Source: Candidatus Parcubacteria bacterium | GTDB taxonomy: Bacteria; Patescibacteriota; Patescibacteriia; Patescibacteriales; Patescibacteriaceae | DNA: 24,241 nucleotides | Assembly: GCA_023459655.1 (NCBI GenBank) | Contig: JAEWTE010000043.1 | Span: 1-24,241 of the forward strand | Direction: 5' to 3' | Shown: in pieces, positions 13,993-21,956 of the stretch | Layout of the letters: each line of letters starts with the position of its first letter | How positions within the stretch are numbered: position 1 is the stretch's first letter | The notes under the pieces: model-generated | Databases searched by the model: none | What the model was told of the DNA's origin: nothing | What the model saw: only the letters and a program-made list of their open reading frames with translations | Position numbers and translations under genes: made by a program

Positions 13993-15420
13993 TTAATTGA
14001 TTTTATCAAACCGAGGAAACAAAGGTTCTGGCTTATCAATTAATGGCTGACTAAAAAAATCAATAATCCGTTTGGCTGATTGAGGTAAAAAAATCTGTAG
14101 ACAATAACTAGCATCTACTAATTTTTGAATTAATGGCTGAATAGCCGCTTGAGCGGCTGATTGTTCCATTTTCCAGGGTTGTTGATCAGTTAAAGTCTTG
14201 TCAATCTCTCTAAAAACAAACCAGATATCACTAATCGCCTGATTAAACCGCCACTCATCCAATGACTGAATAACTTTTGTATACATCTGACTAGATGTTT
14301 CAGGATAGACTGGCTTTAACTTATTTTTCCAAGCTAGATTACCCAAACGAGAAAAAAGATTACCTAGACCATTAGCTAAATCAGCCTGATAAACTTCGCT
14401 GAACCGTTCTTCGGTATAATCACCATCTTCATTATCATTAATCTCAGCTAATAAATAATAACGAACTGCGTCTTGACCAAATTTTTTAACCAAATCAACC
14501 GGATCAACCACATTACCTAGACTTTTACTCATTTTTTGACCACCAGCCGTAATAAAACCATCAATAAAAACCTGTCGGCTAGTTGGCAGACCAGCTGACA
14601 TCAGCATCGCCGGCCACATCAAAGCTTGCGGTCGCAAATTATCTTTACCAGCAATCTGAAAACCTGGCCACCAATTATTAAAATTATCAATTTGATCTGG
14701 CCAGCCTAATGCTGAAATATAGTTAACCAAAGCATCAAACCAAACATACATAACCTGATCCGGATCATCGGGTACTGGAACACCCCAAGGCAATTTATGA
14801 GCCAGTCGAGATATGCTAAAATCTTGTAAACCATTGGCCACAAAATTTCTTATCTCCTTTAACCGATGAGCTGGCACAACAAAATCTGGCCGTTGATCAT
14901 AAAGCTCCAATAATTTTGCCTGATATTTAGACAAACGAAAAAAATAATTCTCTTCATCAATTAACTCGATTTCTTGAGTCGGATGTAATGGACAATAACC
15001 ATTTTCTAACTCTGAGTCAGTTTTTTCCATTTCACAACCAACACAATATTTTATAATATATTGTCGCTTATAAATATCGCCATTAGCTAAACACCGACGC
15101 CAAAATTCTTGAACCGCTAACTGATGCTGCTGATTGGTCGTTCTAATGAAATTATCATAACTAAGATTAAGCAAATCTTTTAAAGCAATAAAGCTTACTG
15201 CTAAATTATCACAATAAGTTTGAACATCAAGCTTAAGCTCAGCGGCTTTACGCCAAATCTTTAAACCATGTTCATCAACCCCAGTATTAAAAAAAACCTC
15301 ATCACCAATTAAACGACGGGCTCGAGCAATAGCATCAGCTCGAACTATTTCCAAAGCAAAGCCTAAATGTGGCTTGGAATTAATATAAGGTAAGGTAGTA
15401 GTTAAATAAAATTTGGCCAT
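13993..15420 (-). CDS. metG: Methionyl-tRNA synthetase
   Basis: 475 residues, a class I synthetase that charges tRNA-Met. The HIGH-type motif is PHLGF (17-21) and KMSKS is at 296-300. The connective domain has one zinc knuckle, C126-x2-C129 ... C143-x2-H146, the last ligand being His. The segment before KMSKS reads AGKDNLRPQALMWPAMLMSAG, a variant of the usual GKDI-x-RFH. The anticodon-binding helices follow at about 335-470. There is no C-terminal tRNA-binding (EMAP-like) domain. Its promoter is at 15470-15442, and cvpA and tsaC follow. Confidence 0.97.
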   Translation of the reverse strand: MAKFYLTTTLPYINSKPHLGFALEIVRADAIARARRLIGDEVFFNTGVDEHGLKIWRKAAELKLDVQTYCDNLAVSFIALKDLLNLSYDNFIRTTNQQHQLAVQEFWRRCLANGDIYKRQYIIKYCVGCEMEKTDSELENGYCPLHPTQEIELIDEENYFFRLSKYQAKLLELYDQRPDFVVPAHRLKEIRNFVANGLQDFSISRLAHKLPWGVPVPDDPDQVMYVWFDALVNYISALGWPDQIDNFNNWWPGFQIAGKDNLRPQALMWPAMLMSAGLPTSRQVFIDGFITAGGQKMSKSLGNVVDPVDLVKKFGQDAVRYYLLAEINDNEDGDYTEERFSEVYQADLANGLGNLFSRLGNLAWKNKLKPVYPETSSQMYTKVIQSLDEWRFNQAISDIWFVFREIDKTLTDQQPWKMEQSAAQAAIQPLIQKLVDASYCLQIFLPQSAKRIIDFFSQPLIDKPEPLFPRFDKIN

Positions 15421-15441
15421 AAAATCTAATATTCTATTCTA

Positions 15442-15470
15442 ATTTTAACATTCCAACTAAGTAAAATCAA
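15442..15470 (-). promoter_or_regulatory. Promoter of metG-cvpA-tsaC
   Basis: On the minus strand, TTGATT (15470-15465), a 17-nt spacer and TAAAAT (15447-15442), preceded by TGT as an extended -10. The -35 abuts the rlmN stop at 15471. The predicted leader is only about 15 nt. Confidence 0.65.
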
Positions 15471-16475
15471 TTAAAGTCCAGATAATTGGCCACAAGCACC
15501 AATAATCTCTTGGCCCAAACTAACTCGTTCCGTTACCTTATATTTACCCCTTCTTAAAACATTAATAAATGCTTTTCGAGCTGCCTCAGGACTTGGCCTA
15601 AAATCGCCGGCTCCAGGATTATAGGTCAATAAATTTATAACGATTAAATTTTTAGGAAAATCAGCCAATAATTCACTCAATTGACTGGCTAACTCCAAAC
15701 TATCATTAATCCGATCCAACAATAAATACTCGATCATAACTCGTCGATTAGTTTTTTGAGCATACTCCAATATCGCCGGCTTAACTATTGCTAAATTATA
15801 GCGACGATTAACCGGCATCAACCGATTACGCAATTCATCATTGGGTGCGTGTAGCGACCAGGCTAATTTAATCTGCTGGTCATATTTAATTAATTGGCGA
15901 ATCTCTGGCACCAAACCAACCGTAGAAATGGCAATATGTCGCCAGCCAATCGCTAAGCCATCAGGGTTATGAAGCCAATCAATTGCTGCTAAAACTTCAT
16001 TTAAATTAAGCAACGGCTCACCCATCCCCATAAAAACCAGATTATCCACTCGCCGATTTTCAACTGCCAACAGTCTTTGCCACAATAAAACTTGTTCAAC
16101 AATCTCTCCAGCTATTAAATTACGCTTAAAACCTAACCGACCAGTATCACAAAAAAGGCAGCCCAACGGACAACCAACTTGTGATGACAAACAAACAGTT
16201 TGCCGGCCATCACTATGACTCATTAAAACTGTCTCCACTGATTGACCATCCCCTAAATTAAGCTGAGCTTTACGAGCCGAACCATCTGACTGACCAACCA
16301 ATTTAAAGTCAATAGTTAATGGAAAATTATTATTCAACCAGTGTCGATCATCTGACGATAAAACGGTCGCCTGTGACCAATCATCAATTAAGTGTTGAAA
16401 AACCGCCTGATTTAATTGACGGCGACGAAAAGTTGGACGATTATTTAAAAAATCTTGCCAAATTGACCAATTCAT
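15471..16475 (-). CDS. rlmN: Dual-specificity RNA methyltransferase RlmN
   Basis: 334 residues, a radical-SAM enzyme that methylates C2 of A2503 in 23S rRNA and A37 of some tRNAs. The [4Fe-4S] cysteines are C102, C106 and C109 (CPLGCLFC). The two further conserved cysteines are C95 in RQTVCLSSQ and C328 in the C-terminal GACGQL, the latter being the one that carries the methyl group. MGMGEPLLN and STVGLVP follow the family. No terminator separates it from the metG promoter. Its start is divergent from ftsK. Confidence 0.96.
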   Translation of the reverse strand: MNWSIWQDFLNNRPTFRRRQLNQAVFQHLIDDWSQATVLSSDDRHWLNNNFPLTIDFKLVGQSDGSARKAQLNLGDGQSVETVLMSHSDGRQTVCLSSQVGCPLGCLFCDTGRLGFKRNLIAGEIVEQVLLWQRLLAVENRRVDNLVFMGMGEPLLNLNEVLAAIDWLHNPDGLAIGWRHIAISTVGLVPEIRQLIKYDQQIKLAWSLHAPNDELRNRLMPVNRRYNLAIVKPAILEYAQKTNRRVMIEYLLLDRINDSLELASQLSELLADFPKNLIVINLLTYNPGAGDFRPSPEAARKAFINVLRRGKYKVTERVSLGQEIIGACGQLSGL

Positions 16476-16490
16476 AATGACTATTTATTA

Positions 16491-16519
16491 ATTTAAATCA
16501 TAATTCAATAGTTGTTCAA
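16491..16519 (-). promoter_or_regulatory. Possible rlmN promoter
   Basis: On the minus strand, TTGAAC (16519-16514), a 17-nt spacer and TTAAAT (16496-16491). The -10 is a 4/6 match. Its -35 overlaps the -35 of the divergent ftsK promoter. Confidence 0.45.
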
Positions 16520-16540
16520 ATCTGCTACTAATGTTATACT
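16512..16540 (+). promoter_or_regulatory. Promoter of ftsK-hsp20-vanW unit
   Basis: TTGTTC (16512-16517), a 17-nt spacer and TATACT (16535-16540), preceded by TGT as an extended -10. The predicted start is near 16547, a leader of about 56 nt before the chosen ftsK ATG. Confidence 0.68.
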
Positions 16541-16602
16541 TTCAACATCGAGAAAGCAAGTTTCGACCGCCGCTTCTAGCGTTTCGGTTGTTTATTAATG
16601 AT

Positions 16603-19116
16603 ATGTCCAAAAAAAGAAAAAATAAATTTAATAGTCAGCCCAGTCTAGACTATCTATCAATTGGTGGCAATAGTTTAAGTGCTGATGCCAAAAAAAGCTT
16701 AATCGCCATAATCTTAACCTTATTGGCAGCTATTAGCCTATTAAGCCTAATCCAGCCCGAAGGTTTAATCGGTCAATATCTATCTAGCTCTATCAGCCAA
16801 TTACTTGGTTGGGGTCGTTGGTTTTTACCAATATTCTTATTAGCCCTAGCCGTTTTTATCTATTACCGACAACGTCTACGCATTACCACTATTAAATTCA
16901 TTGGCTGGGGTCTTTTATTTATTGGTTTACAAAGTTTCTTTCATTTTTGCTTAGCTGAAGAAAATTGGTTGGACTATATTGCTGATGGAGCTGGTGGTGG
17001 ATATGTCGGCTATGGAGTTAATTGGGCAATTACCAGCCTAATTGGTTACTGGTCAAGCTTTATTTTAACAATTGCTTTATTGATCATTAGTTTTATTTTT
17101 ATTTTTAATACCAATCTTAGTTGTCTATTAGGCCGGCGCAGTATTTTTAATAAAATTATTATTGAACCGCTGGTCAGCGGTTGGCAATATCTAATAAGCT
17201 TATTCGCCAAAAAAGATGACCAAAGTGGTTTATCCGCCGAAGAAGAACTAACTACTGTGTATACTCCTGAGGCTGAATTAGCCGAATTATTAGATCAAAA
17301 ACCAGTTGAATCAACCCCAGTCAAAACTAAATTAACAGATAATCAAAAAACTCAACCAGATAATCAAGCAAGTCACTCAGATAATAAAAAAGACAAACCA
17401 ATTAAGTCATCGGCTGGTAAAATTGATTTACCGATTGATCTTTTAGATCGACAACTAGATAAACCCGAGAGTGGCGACACAGTAGTCAGTGCCCAAAGAA
17501 TAAAAACTACTTTAGAAAATTTTGATATTCCTATTAATATCGCTGAAATAACTGTTGGTCCAACTATTACTCAATATGCCATCAAACCAGCTGATGGTAT
17601 TCGTTTGGAAAAAATAACCGGATTAGCTGGTAATTTATCGATGTCCCTGGCCGCTCCTCATCCAATTCGGATTGAAGCACCAATTCCTGGTAAATCACTA
17701 GTCGGTATCGAAGTTCCTAACCAAACAATTGCCACAGTCGGACTACGCGATATGTTTGACAGTGCCACTTTCCGGCAACGAAAAAATAATACAATGATTG
17801 CCTTGGGCAAAGATGTTACCGGCAAAGTTTGGTTAGAAGATTTAGCCGCTATGCCTCATCTATTGGTTGCCGGTACCACTGGTTCTGGTAAATCAGTTAT
17901 GCTTAATTGTATTATTTTAAGCTTGCTCTACGAAAACAGTCCTGAAGATTTGCGTTTAATTATGGTTGACCCTAAACGAGTCGAATTAAGTGTTTATAAC
18001 GGCATTCCTCATCTCTTAACTCCAGTGGTTAATGAAGCCAGTAAAACTATTAACGCACTAGGTTGGGCCCTCAACGAAATGAGTCGTCGGCTAGAGATGT
18101 TCCAAAAACATCACGCTAAAGATATTAAAAGTTTTAACCAACAATTTCCTGATCAAAAAATACCCTATATTGTCTTTATTATCGATGAATTGGCTGATCT
18201 AATGATGATGTCGCGTAAAGAAGTCGAAGCTAGTATTATTCGCCTAGCTCAAATGTCGCGAGCTGCCGGTATTCACCTAGTTTTAGCCACCCAACGACCA
18301 AGCGTTGATGTTATTACTGGTGTTATTAAAGGCAATATGCCCGCCCGAATTGCCTTTACCGTTGCTTCTCAAGTTGATTCACGCACCATCTTAGATATCG
18401 CTGGTGCCGAACGACTAATGGGTAAAGGTGATATGTTATTTAGCTCACCACGACTGGCTAAGCCAGTGCGTGTTCAAGGTGCCTTTGTTGGCGAAAATGA
18501 AATTAAAAGAATTGTTAATTATATTAAAGCTCGCAGTGGTGAACCTCAATACCTTGAAGATGTGATTGAAAAACACAATGTCCCTGACCTACCCAATGGT
18601 GGCATCTTGAGCACTGGTCCAATTAGCGAAGGTAGTGATGACGACTTATTAGAAAAAGCCAAATCAGCTGTTATAAAAAGCGGCCGGGCTTCAGCTACCT
18701 ATTTACAAAGAATGTTTAAAATCGGTTATCCTCGAGCAGCTAGCCTACTTGATCAACTCGAAGAACAAGGCGTTATTGGTCCAGTCAATGGAGCAAAATC
18801 AAGAGAAATTTATATCAGTCCTGAAGAATATGAATCTCAACAAAAAATAGCAATGAGCGGTCAACCCCTACACAACCCCACCAATAGCCAAGCACCAGAA
18901 AACTTTATTGAAAATGACAGCTGGTCATCAGAGCCAGAGATAGAAGATTTAGACAACTCAGCCACTACTGAAGACTCCCCGCCAATAATTGCTAAAGAAC
19001 AAATTCTAGCCGATATCTATAGTGAGAACGATGATGATCAAACTGATCAAGATCAGCCAAAAATCGATATGGAGTTTGATGATGACGAGGATCAAGAAAA
19101 ATATTTTAGCCAATAA
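16603..19116 (+). CDS. ftsK: DNA translocase FtsK/SpoIIIE
   Basis: 837 residues from ATG 16603. The frame is open upstream to ATG 16531, but that codon lies in the promoter -10 region. FtsK pumps chromosomal DNA at the division septum. Order: four membrane helices (about 32-50, 72-88, 98-116, 150-170), a polar linker (205-295), the alpha/beta motor (about 300-645) with Walker A GTTGSGKS (424-431) and Walker B IVFIIDELADL (523-533), and the gamma winged-helix (about 678-738, ASATYLQRMFKIGYPRAASL), which in other bacteria reads polarity sequences. An Asp/Glu-rich tail (about 765-837) follows the gamma domain, where FtsK normally ends. hsp20 follows 8 nt after the stop. Confidence 0.96.
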   Translation: MSKKRKNKFNSQPSLDYLSIGGNSLSADAKKSLIAIILTLLAAISLLSLIQPEGLIGQYLSSSISQLLGWGRWFLPIFLLALAVFIYYRQRLRITTIKFIGWGLLFIGLQSFFHFCLAEENWLDYIADGAGGGYVGYGVNWAITSLIGYWSSFILTIALLIISFIFIFNTNLSCLLGRRSIFNKIIIEPLVSGWQYLISLFAKKDDQSGLSAEEELTTVYTPEAELAELLDQKPVESTPVKTKLTDNQKTQPDNQASHSDNKKDKPIKSSAGKIDLPIDLLDRQLDKPESGDTVVSAQRIKTTLENFDIPINIAEITVGPTITQYAIKPADGIRLEKITGLAGNLSMSLAAPHPIRIEAPIPGKSLVGIEVPNQTIATVGLRDMFDSATFRQRKNNTMIALGKDVTGKVWLEDLAAMPHLLVAGTTGSGKSVMLNCIILSLLYENSPEDLRLIMVDPKRVELSVYNGIPHLLTPVVNEASKTINALGWALNEMSRRLEMFQKHHAKDIKSFNQQFPDQKIPYIVFIIDELADLMMMSRKEVEASIIRLAQMSRAAGIHLVLATQRPSVDVITGVIKGNMPARIAFTVASQVDSRTILDIAGAERLMGKGDMLFSSPRLAKPVRVQGAFVGENEIKRIVNYIKARSGEPQYLEDVIEKHNVPDLPNGGILSTGPISEGSDDDLLEKAKSAVIKSGRASATYLQRMFKIGYPRAASLLDQLEEQGVIGPVNGAKSREIYISPEEYESQQKIAMSGQPLHNPTNSQAPENFIENDSWSSEPEIEDLDNSATTEDSPPIIAKEQILADIYSENDDDQTDQDQPKIDMEFDDDEDQEKYFSQ

Positions 19117-19124
19117 TAAGCTCT

Positions 19125-19550
19125 ATGATTAAAAAAAACCACCAAGCTAAAGTCGACCAAACAATTAGACGGTCTGATGATGACCCCGGTGACTGGCTAT
19201 CGTTCGGCGGACATGAAGGTCAATTATCTTTAGATATTTATCAAACTGATAAAAATCTAATTATCAAATCAACTATTGCTGGAGCTAAGCCAGATGATAT
19301 TCAAATTTATTTAAAAAATGACTTACTAACTGTCCGTGGCAAACGAGACTTACCCGATGATATTGTTGATGCTGATTTTCTATTTCGTGAATGCTATTGG
19401 GGACCATTTTCTAGGTCAATTATTTTACCAATTGATGTTCAAGCTGACAAAATCAAAGCCTCAATGGATAATGGTGTATTAACTATTATTCTACCAAAAG
19501 CCCCGCAGGCTAAACAAATTATTATCAAAATTAAAAATCAATCAGCATGA
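19125..19550 (+). CDS. Small heat shock protein, Hsp20/alpha-crystallin family
   Basis: 141 residues. Small heat shock proteins hold unfolding proteins in ATP-independent oligomers. The alpha-crystallin domain covers about 33-130: LSLDIYQTDKNLIIKSTIAG, KNDLLTVRGKRDLP, FRECYWGPFSRSIILP and the closing NGVLTIILPK with the G-x-L motif. The C-terminal IIIKI contains an IxI-type anchor. The N-terminal arm is short and polar. It starts 8 nt after ftsK without a Shine-Dalgarno, and its TGA overlaps the next ATG (ATGA). No heat-shock operator was seen upstream, so regulation through the ftsK promoter is likely. Confidence 0.94.
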   Translation: MIKKNHQAKVDQTIRRSDDDPGDWLSFGGHEGQLSLDIYQTDKNLIIKSTIAGAKPDDIQIYLKNDLLTVRGKRDLPDDIVDADFLFRECYWGPFSRSIILPIDVQADKIKASMDNGVLTIILPKAPQAKQIIIKIKNQSA

Positions 19551-19762
19551 ATTGCCAATTAACCTTGATCAAAATTAACGGCGATCAAGCTATTTTAACC
19601 AATAATCAACAACAGCAATTTATTTGGCCAGTCAGTCAATTGCCACCAGATTGTCAGCCCGGTTCAACTCTTAATTGTGTCTTAGTCAACCCGACTAGTT
19701 TGACGGATGATGACCAAACTTTAGCTCGAGCTATTCTCAATGAATTATTGAAAAAAACTTAA
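19547..19762 (+). CDS. Small DUF3006-like protein
   Basis: 71 residues overlapping hsp20 by 4 nt and ending 3 nt before vanW. The pattern (LTLIKINGDQAIL ... FIWPVSQLPPDCQPGSTLN) is that of small beta-barrel proteins of the DUF3006 type: a G-D-x-A strand, an aromatic-Pro strand, then LP ... G-x-x-L. The remaining ~20 residues form a helix. The function of that family is unknown, and my assignment is from memory of the pattern. Tight overlap with neighbours supports it being real. Confidence 0.7.
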   Translation: MNCQLTLIKINGDQAILTNNQQQQFIWPVSQLPPDCQPGSTLNCVLVNPTSLTDDDQTLARAILNELLKKT

Positions 19763-19765
19763 AAT

Positions 19766-21673
19766 ATGCCGTTACCGAAGTTAGCTGATCATAAACTAAA
19801 AATAAAAAAAATATTTTGGCCCGCAATCGGCGCTAGTCTTTTTTTATTATTAATTATAATAGTTAATTGGTATAACCTCGTTTATTTTCAAGATCGTTTT
19901 TATCCCAACACCTTTATTGGCTCAATTAATCTATCTGGTCTTAGCCGTCAATCAGCTACTGAATTAATTAACCAGCGCTGGAATGATTTGTCCCAAAATG
20001 GCTGGACTTTTCAAGTCAATCAACATTACTCCACTATCTATCCAGCAATCAGCTCAGCTGAAGGGTCACCATTATTATTTTCAATCAATTTAGAATCAAC
20101 ATTAAATCAGGCCTGGGGAAATCGTCAAACCAATAAATTAAAACAAAGTTTATCTATTATTAATAGCTGGTTAGTCAAACAGACCAATCGCGCCGCTATC
20201 AGCATTAATGAATCAAAAATCATTGAAGAGCTGAATGATAATTTTAAAAATATTGTTAGCCTTGGTCATCCAGCCGAGATAACAATAACAACTGATGGTC
20301 AATACCAAATTAAACCAGAAATAATCGGTCAAAAAATTGACTATGCAACCGGTCTTCGTCAATTAGGTTTACAATTAATTAATTTAGAGCAAAAACCAAT
20401 TGAATTAATCATTGTCCCAGATAATCCAACAATTAAACAAGCCGATATTGGCGACCTCCATGAACAAATTACCAATTATCTGGACCTAACACCAATAACC
20501 CTAACTGCTGATAAAAAGTCTTGGAATATTACCAAAACAGAATTAGCCGACTGGTTGTCTTTAGAAATTATTGAAAACCAAATTGGCCTAATCCCCTCCA
20601 GTGACAAATTAGATCAATATCTAGATAAACTAGCCGTTGACATTAATCAAGAACCACAGCCAGGACAATTTAAACGAACTAATAATCGCCTAGAACAATT
20701 TAAACCGGGCCAAGACGGTCGCCGCCTTGATATTCCAGCTAGTCGAACACTCATTACCCAATCATTACTGGCTGGTAGTTCAACCATTGCTTTAATAATT
20801 GAAGAAATTAAAAATCCACTCAACGATAATGACCCCGCCACACTAGGTATAATTGAAATACTCGGCACAGGAACATCTGACTTTTCTGGATCTTCAGCTA
20901 ATCGTATTCACAATATTCAGGTCGGCACCGACCAAGTCAGCGGCCATTTAATTGCTCCTGATGAAGAATTTTCTCTAATAAAAACTCTTGGTAAAATCAA
21001 TGCCGCCACTGGCTATAAACCCGAGCTGGTCATTAAACAAAATAAAACTATTCCCGAATATGGTGGTGGACTCTGTCAAGTGGCAACTACTATCTTTAGA
21101 ACAGCCCTAGAAGCTGGCCTACCAATAACTCAACGACAAAATCACTCTTATCGAGTCAGCTATTATGAGCCGGCCGGGACTGATGCCACTATTTATGATC
21201 CCTGGCCAGATTTGCGTTTTATTAATGATACTAGCCATTATATTTTAATATTAGGAGAACTCAACGGTCGAATTTTATCATTTAGTATCTGGGGAACAAA
21301 CGATGGTCGCAAAGTAACTAAAACTGAACCAACCATATATAATATAATCAGACCAGCTCCTCGTAAATTAATTGAAACCACCGACTTACCACCTGGTGAA
21401 CTAAAATGTACTGAAAAAGCTCACAACGGAGCTGATGCCTATTTTGATTATTCGGTTGACTATTCTAATGGCGAAACTAAAACTAGACGCTTTAAATCTC
21501 ATTACGTCCCCTGGCAAGAAGTTTGTTTAATCGGTAAAAAGATAATTATTGAAAATGAAACTCCAACTACAACTGAACAATTAATCACTACTACTTCTAC
21601 CAATTCAATCATTGCCGATAACCCTGACCCAATAACTCCAAATAATACTTCAACTGAACCAATACAACAATAA
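19766..21673 (+). CDS. VanW/YoaR-like cell-wall surface protein
   Basis: 635 residues. One N-terminal membrane anchor (16-36), a YoaR-like N-terminal domain (about 44-125), putative peptidoglycan-binding modules (about 140-350, with the GRRLD motif near 318), a VanW domain (about 372-510: ANRIHNIQVG, LIAPDEEFSL, PEYGGGLCQVATTIFRTALE, NHSYRVSYYEPAGTDATIYD), a G5-like domain (about 515-590) and a Thr/Asn/Pro-rich tail (595-635). VanW proteins are common on the surface of Gram-positive and Patescibacteria cells; the biochemical role of VanW is not known. The two Cys at 437 and 548 and one at 587 are outside the membrane and could pair. It is the last gene of the ftsK unit; its stop lies within the terminator stem. 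Confidence 0.9.
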   Translation: MPLPKLADHKLKIKKIFWPAIGASLFLLLIIIVNWYNLVYFQDRFYPNTFIGSINLSGLSRQSATELINQRWNDLSQNGWTFQVNQHYSTIYPAISSAEGSPLLFSINLESTLNQAWGNRQTNKLKQSLSIINSWLVKQTNRAAISINESKIIEELNDNFKNIVSLGHPAEITITTDGQYQIKPEIIGQKIDYATGLRQLGLQLINLEQKPIELIIVPDNPTIKQADIGDLHEQITNYLDLTPITLTADKKSWNITKTELADWLSLEIIENQIGLIPSSDKLDQYLDKLAVDINQEPQPGQFKRTNNRLEQFKPGQDGRRLDIPASRTLITQSLLAGSSTIALIIEEIKNPLNDNDPATLGIIEILGTGTSDFSGSSANRIHNIQVGTDQVSGHLIAPDEEFSLIKTLGKINAATGYKPELVIKQNKTIPEYGGGLCQVATTIFRTALEAGLPITQRQNHSYRVSYYEPAGTDATIYDPWPDLRFINDTSHYILILGELNGRILSFSIWGTNDGRKVTKTEPTIYNIIRPAPRKLIETTDLPPGELKCTEKAHNGADAYFDYSVDYSNGETKTRRFKSHYVPWQEVCLIGKKIIIENETPTTTEQLITTTSTNSIIADNPDPITPNNTSTEPIQQ

Positions 21674-21707
21674 TAAAAACAGGTCAAAAAATGACCTGTT
21701 TTTATTA
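21671..21707. terminator. Long bidirectional terminator
   Basis: A perfect 16-bp stem: TAATAAAAACAGGTCA (21671-21686) and TGACCTGTTTTTATTA (21692-21707) with a 5-nt A loop. The A/T-rich base of the stem provides the U tract on both strands. It ends vanW on the plus strand and the predicted ncRNA on the minus strand. Confidence 0.9.
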
Positions 21708-21860
21708 TATATACAAATTAACTCCGGTAGGGCAGGCAAGAAACTTTTCTCTAGGACAGACCCAGTCTCAACCAGATGCAGCTTACAGAAAAATCCCCAT
21801 GCTTGTCGTGCCTAACCCACCGCAATTAATTTGATTACTCAACCTGTTTTAAGGCGACTT
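21671..21860 (-). ncRNA. Predicted standalone structured RNA, possibly 6S-like
   Basis: About 190 nt on the minus strand between a strong promoter and a strong terminator, with no coding frame. The RNA folds into a rod. CAAATTAA (21834-21827) pairs with TTAATTTG (21721-21714). After a small internal loop, CGGTGGG (21823-21817) pairs with CCTACCG (21732-21726), and AGGCA (21814-21810) with TGCCT (21739-21735). An inner stem TTTTCT (21793-21788) pairs with AGAAAA (21751-21746), leaving an unpaired middle. Two positions pair only as G-U in the minus-strand RNA (C-A on the plus), which supports this strand. Size, rod shape and open middle fit 6S RNA, but there is no sequence proof. It lacks the SRP GGAA apex and the tmRNA ends. 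Confidence 0.62.
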
Positions 21861-21864
21861 AGTA

Positions 21865-21893
21865 TCATAGCACAAAATAAAAATACTGTCAAG
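21865..21893 (-). promoter_or_regulatory. Strong promoter of the predicted ncRNA
   Basis: On the minus strand, TTGACA (21893-21888), exactly 17 nt, then TATGAT (21870-21865) with TGC before it as an extended -10. This is the best promoter match in the window. The predicted start is near 21859. Confidence 0.85.
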
Positions 21894-21907
21894 GCCTATT
21901 AAAAGTA

Positions 21908-21941
21908 AATAAAAACAACCCCTATGCTAGGGATTGTTTTT
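21908..21941 (-). terminator. Terminator of the glycosyltransferase-like gene
   Basis: The minus-strand RNA forms AAAAACAATCCCTA (21941-21928), loop GCA, TAGGGGTTGTTTTT (21924-21911), a 14-bp stem with one U-G pair, followed by ATTTACTTTT. The mismatch on the plus strand (C-A) shows it is built for minus-strand transcripts. It separates the gene at 21957 from the ncRNA promoter. Confidence 0.85.
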
Positions 21942-21956
21942 AAAAATTATAAAAAA

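Noticed and set aside
16531..16602. N-terminal 24-residue extension of ftsK
   Set aside because: Its ATG is in the -10 region of the predicted promoter and the added residues are not FtsK-like.
20647..20868. Minus-strand frame inside vanW
   Set aside because: Shadow of a well-supported gene; no promoter or ribosome site. The same holds for 5742-5927, 8579-8800, 10411-10611, 21502-21687 and 23562-23774.
21714..21834. SRP (4.5S) RNA or tmRNA
   Set aside because: No GGAA apex or GGTC-AGG-type SRP core; no tRNA-like ends or tag frame for tmRNA. Also too short for RNase P RNA.
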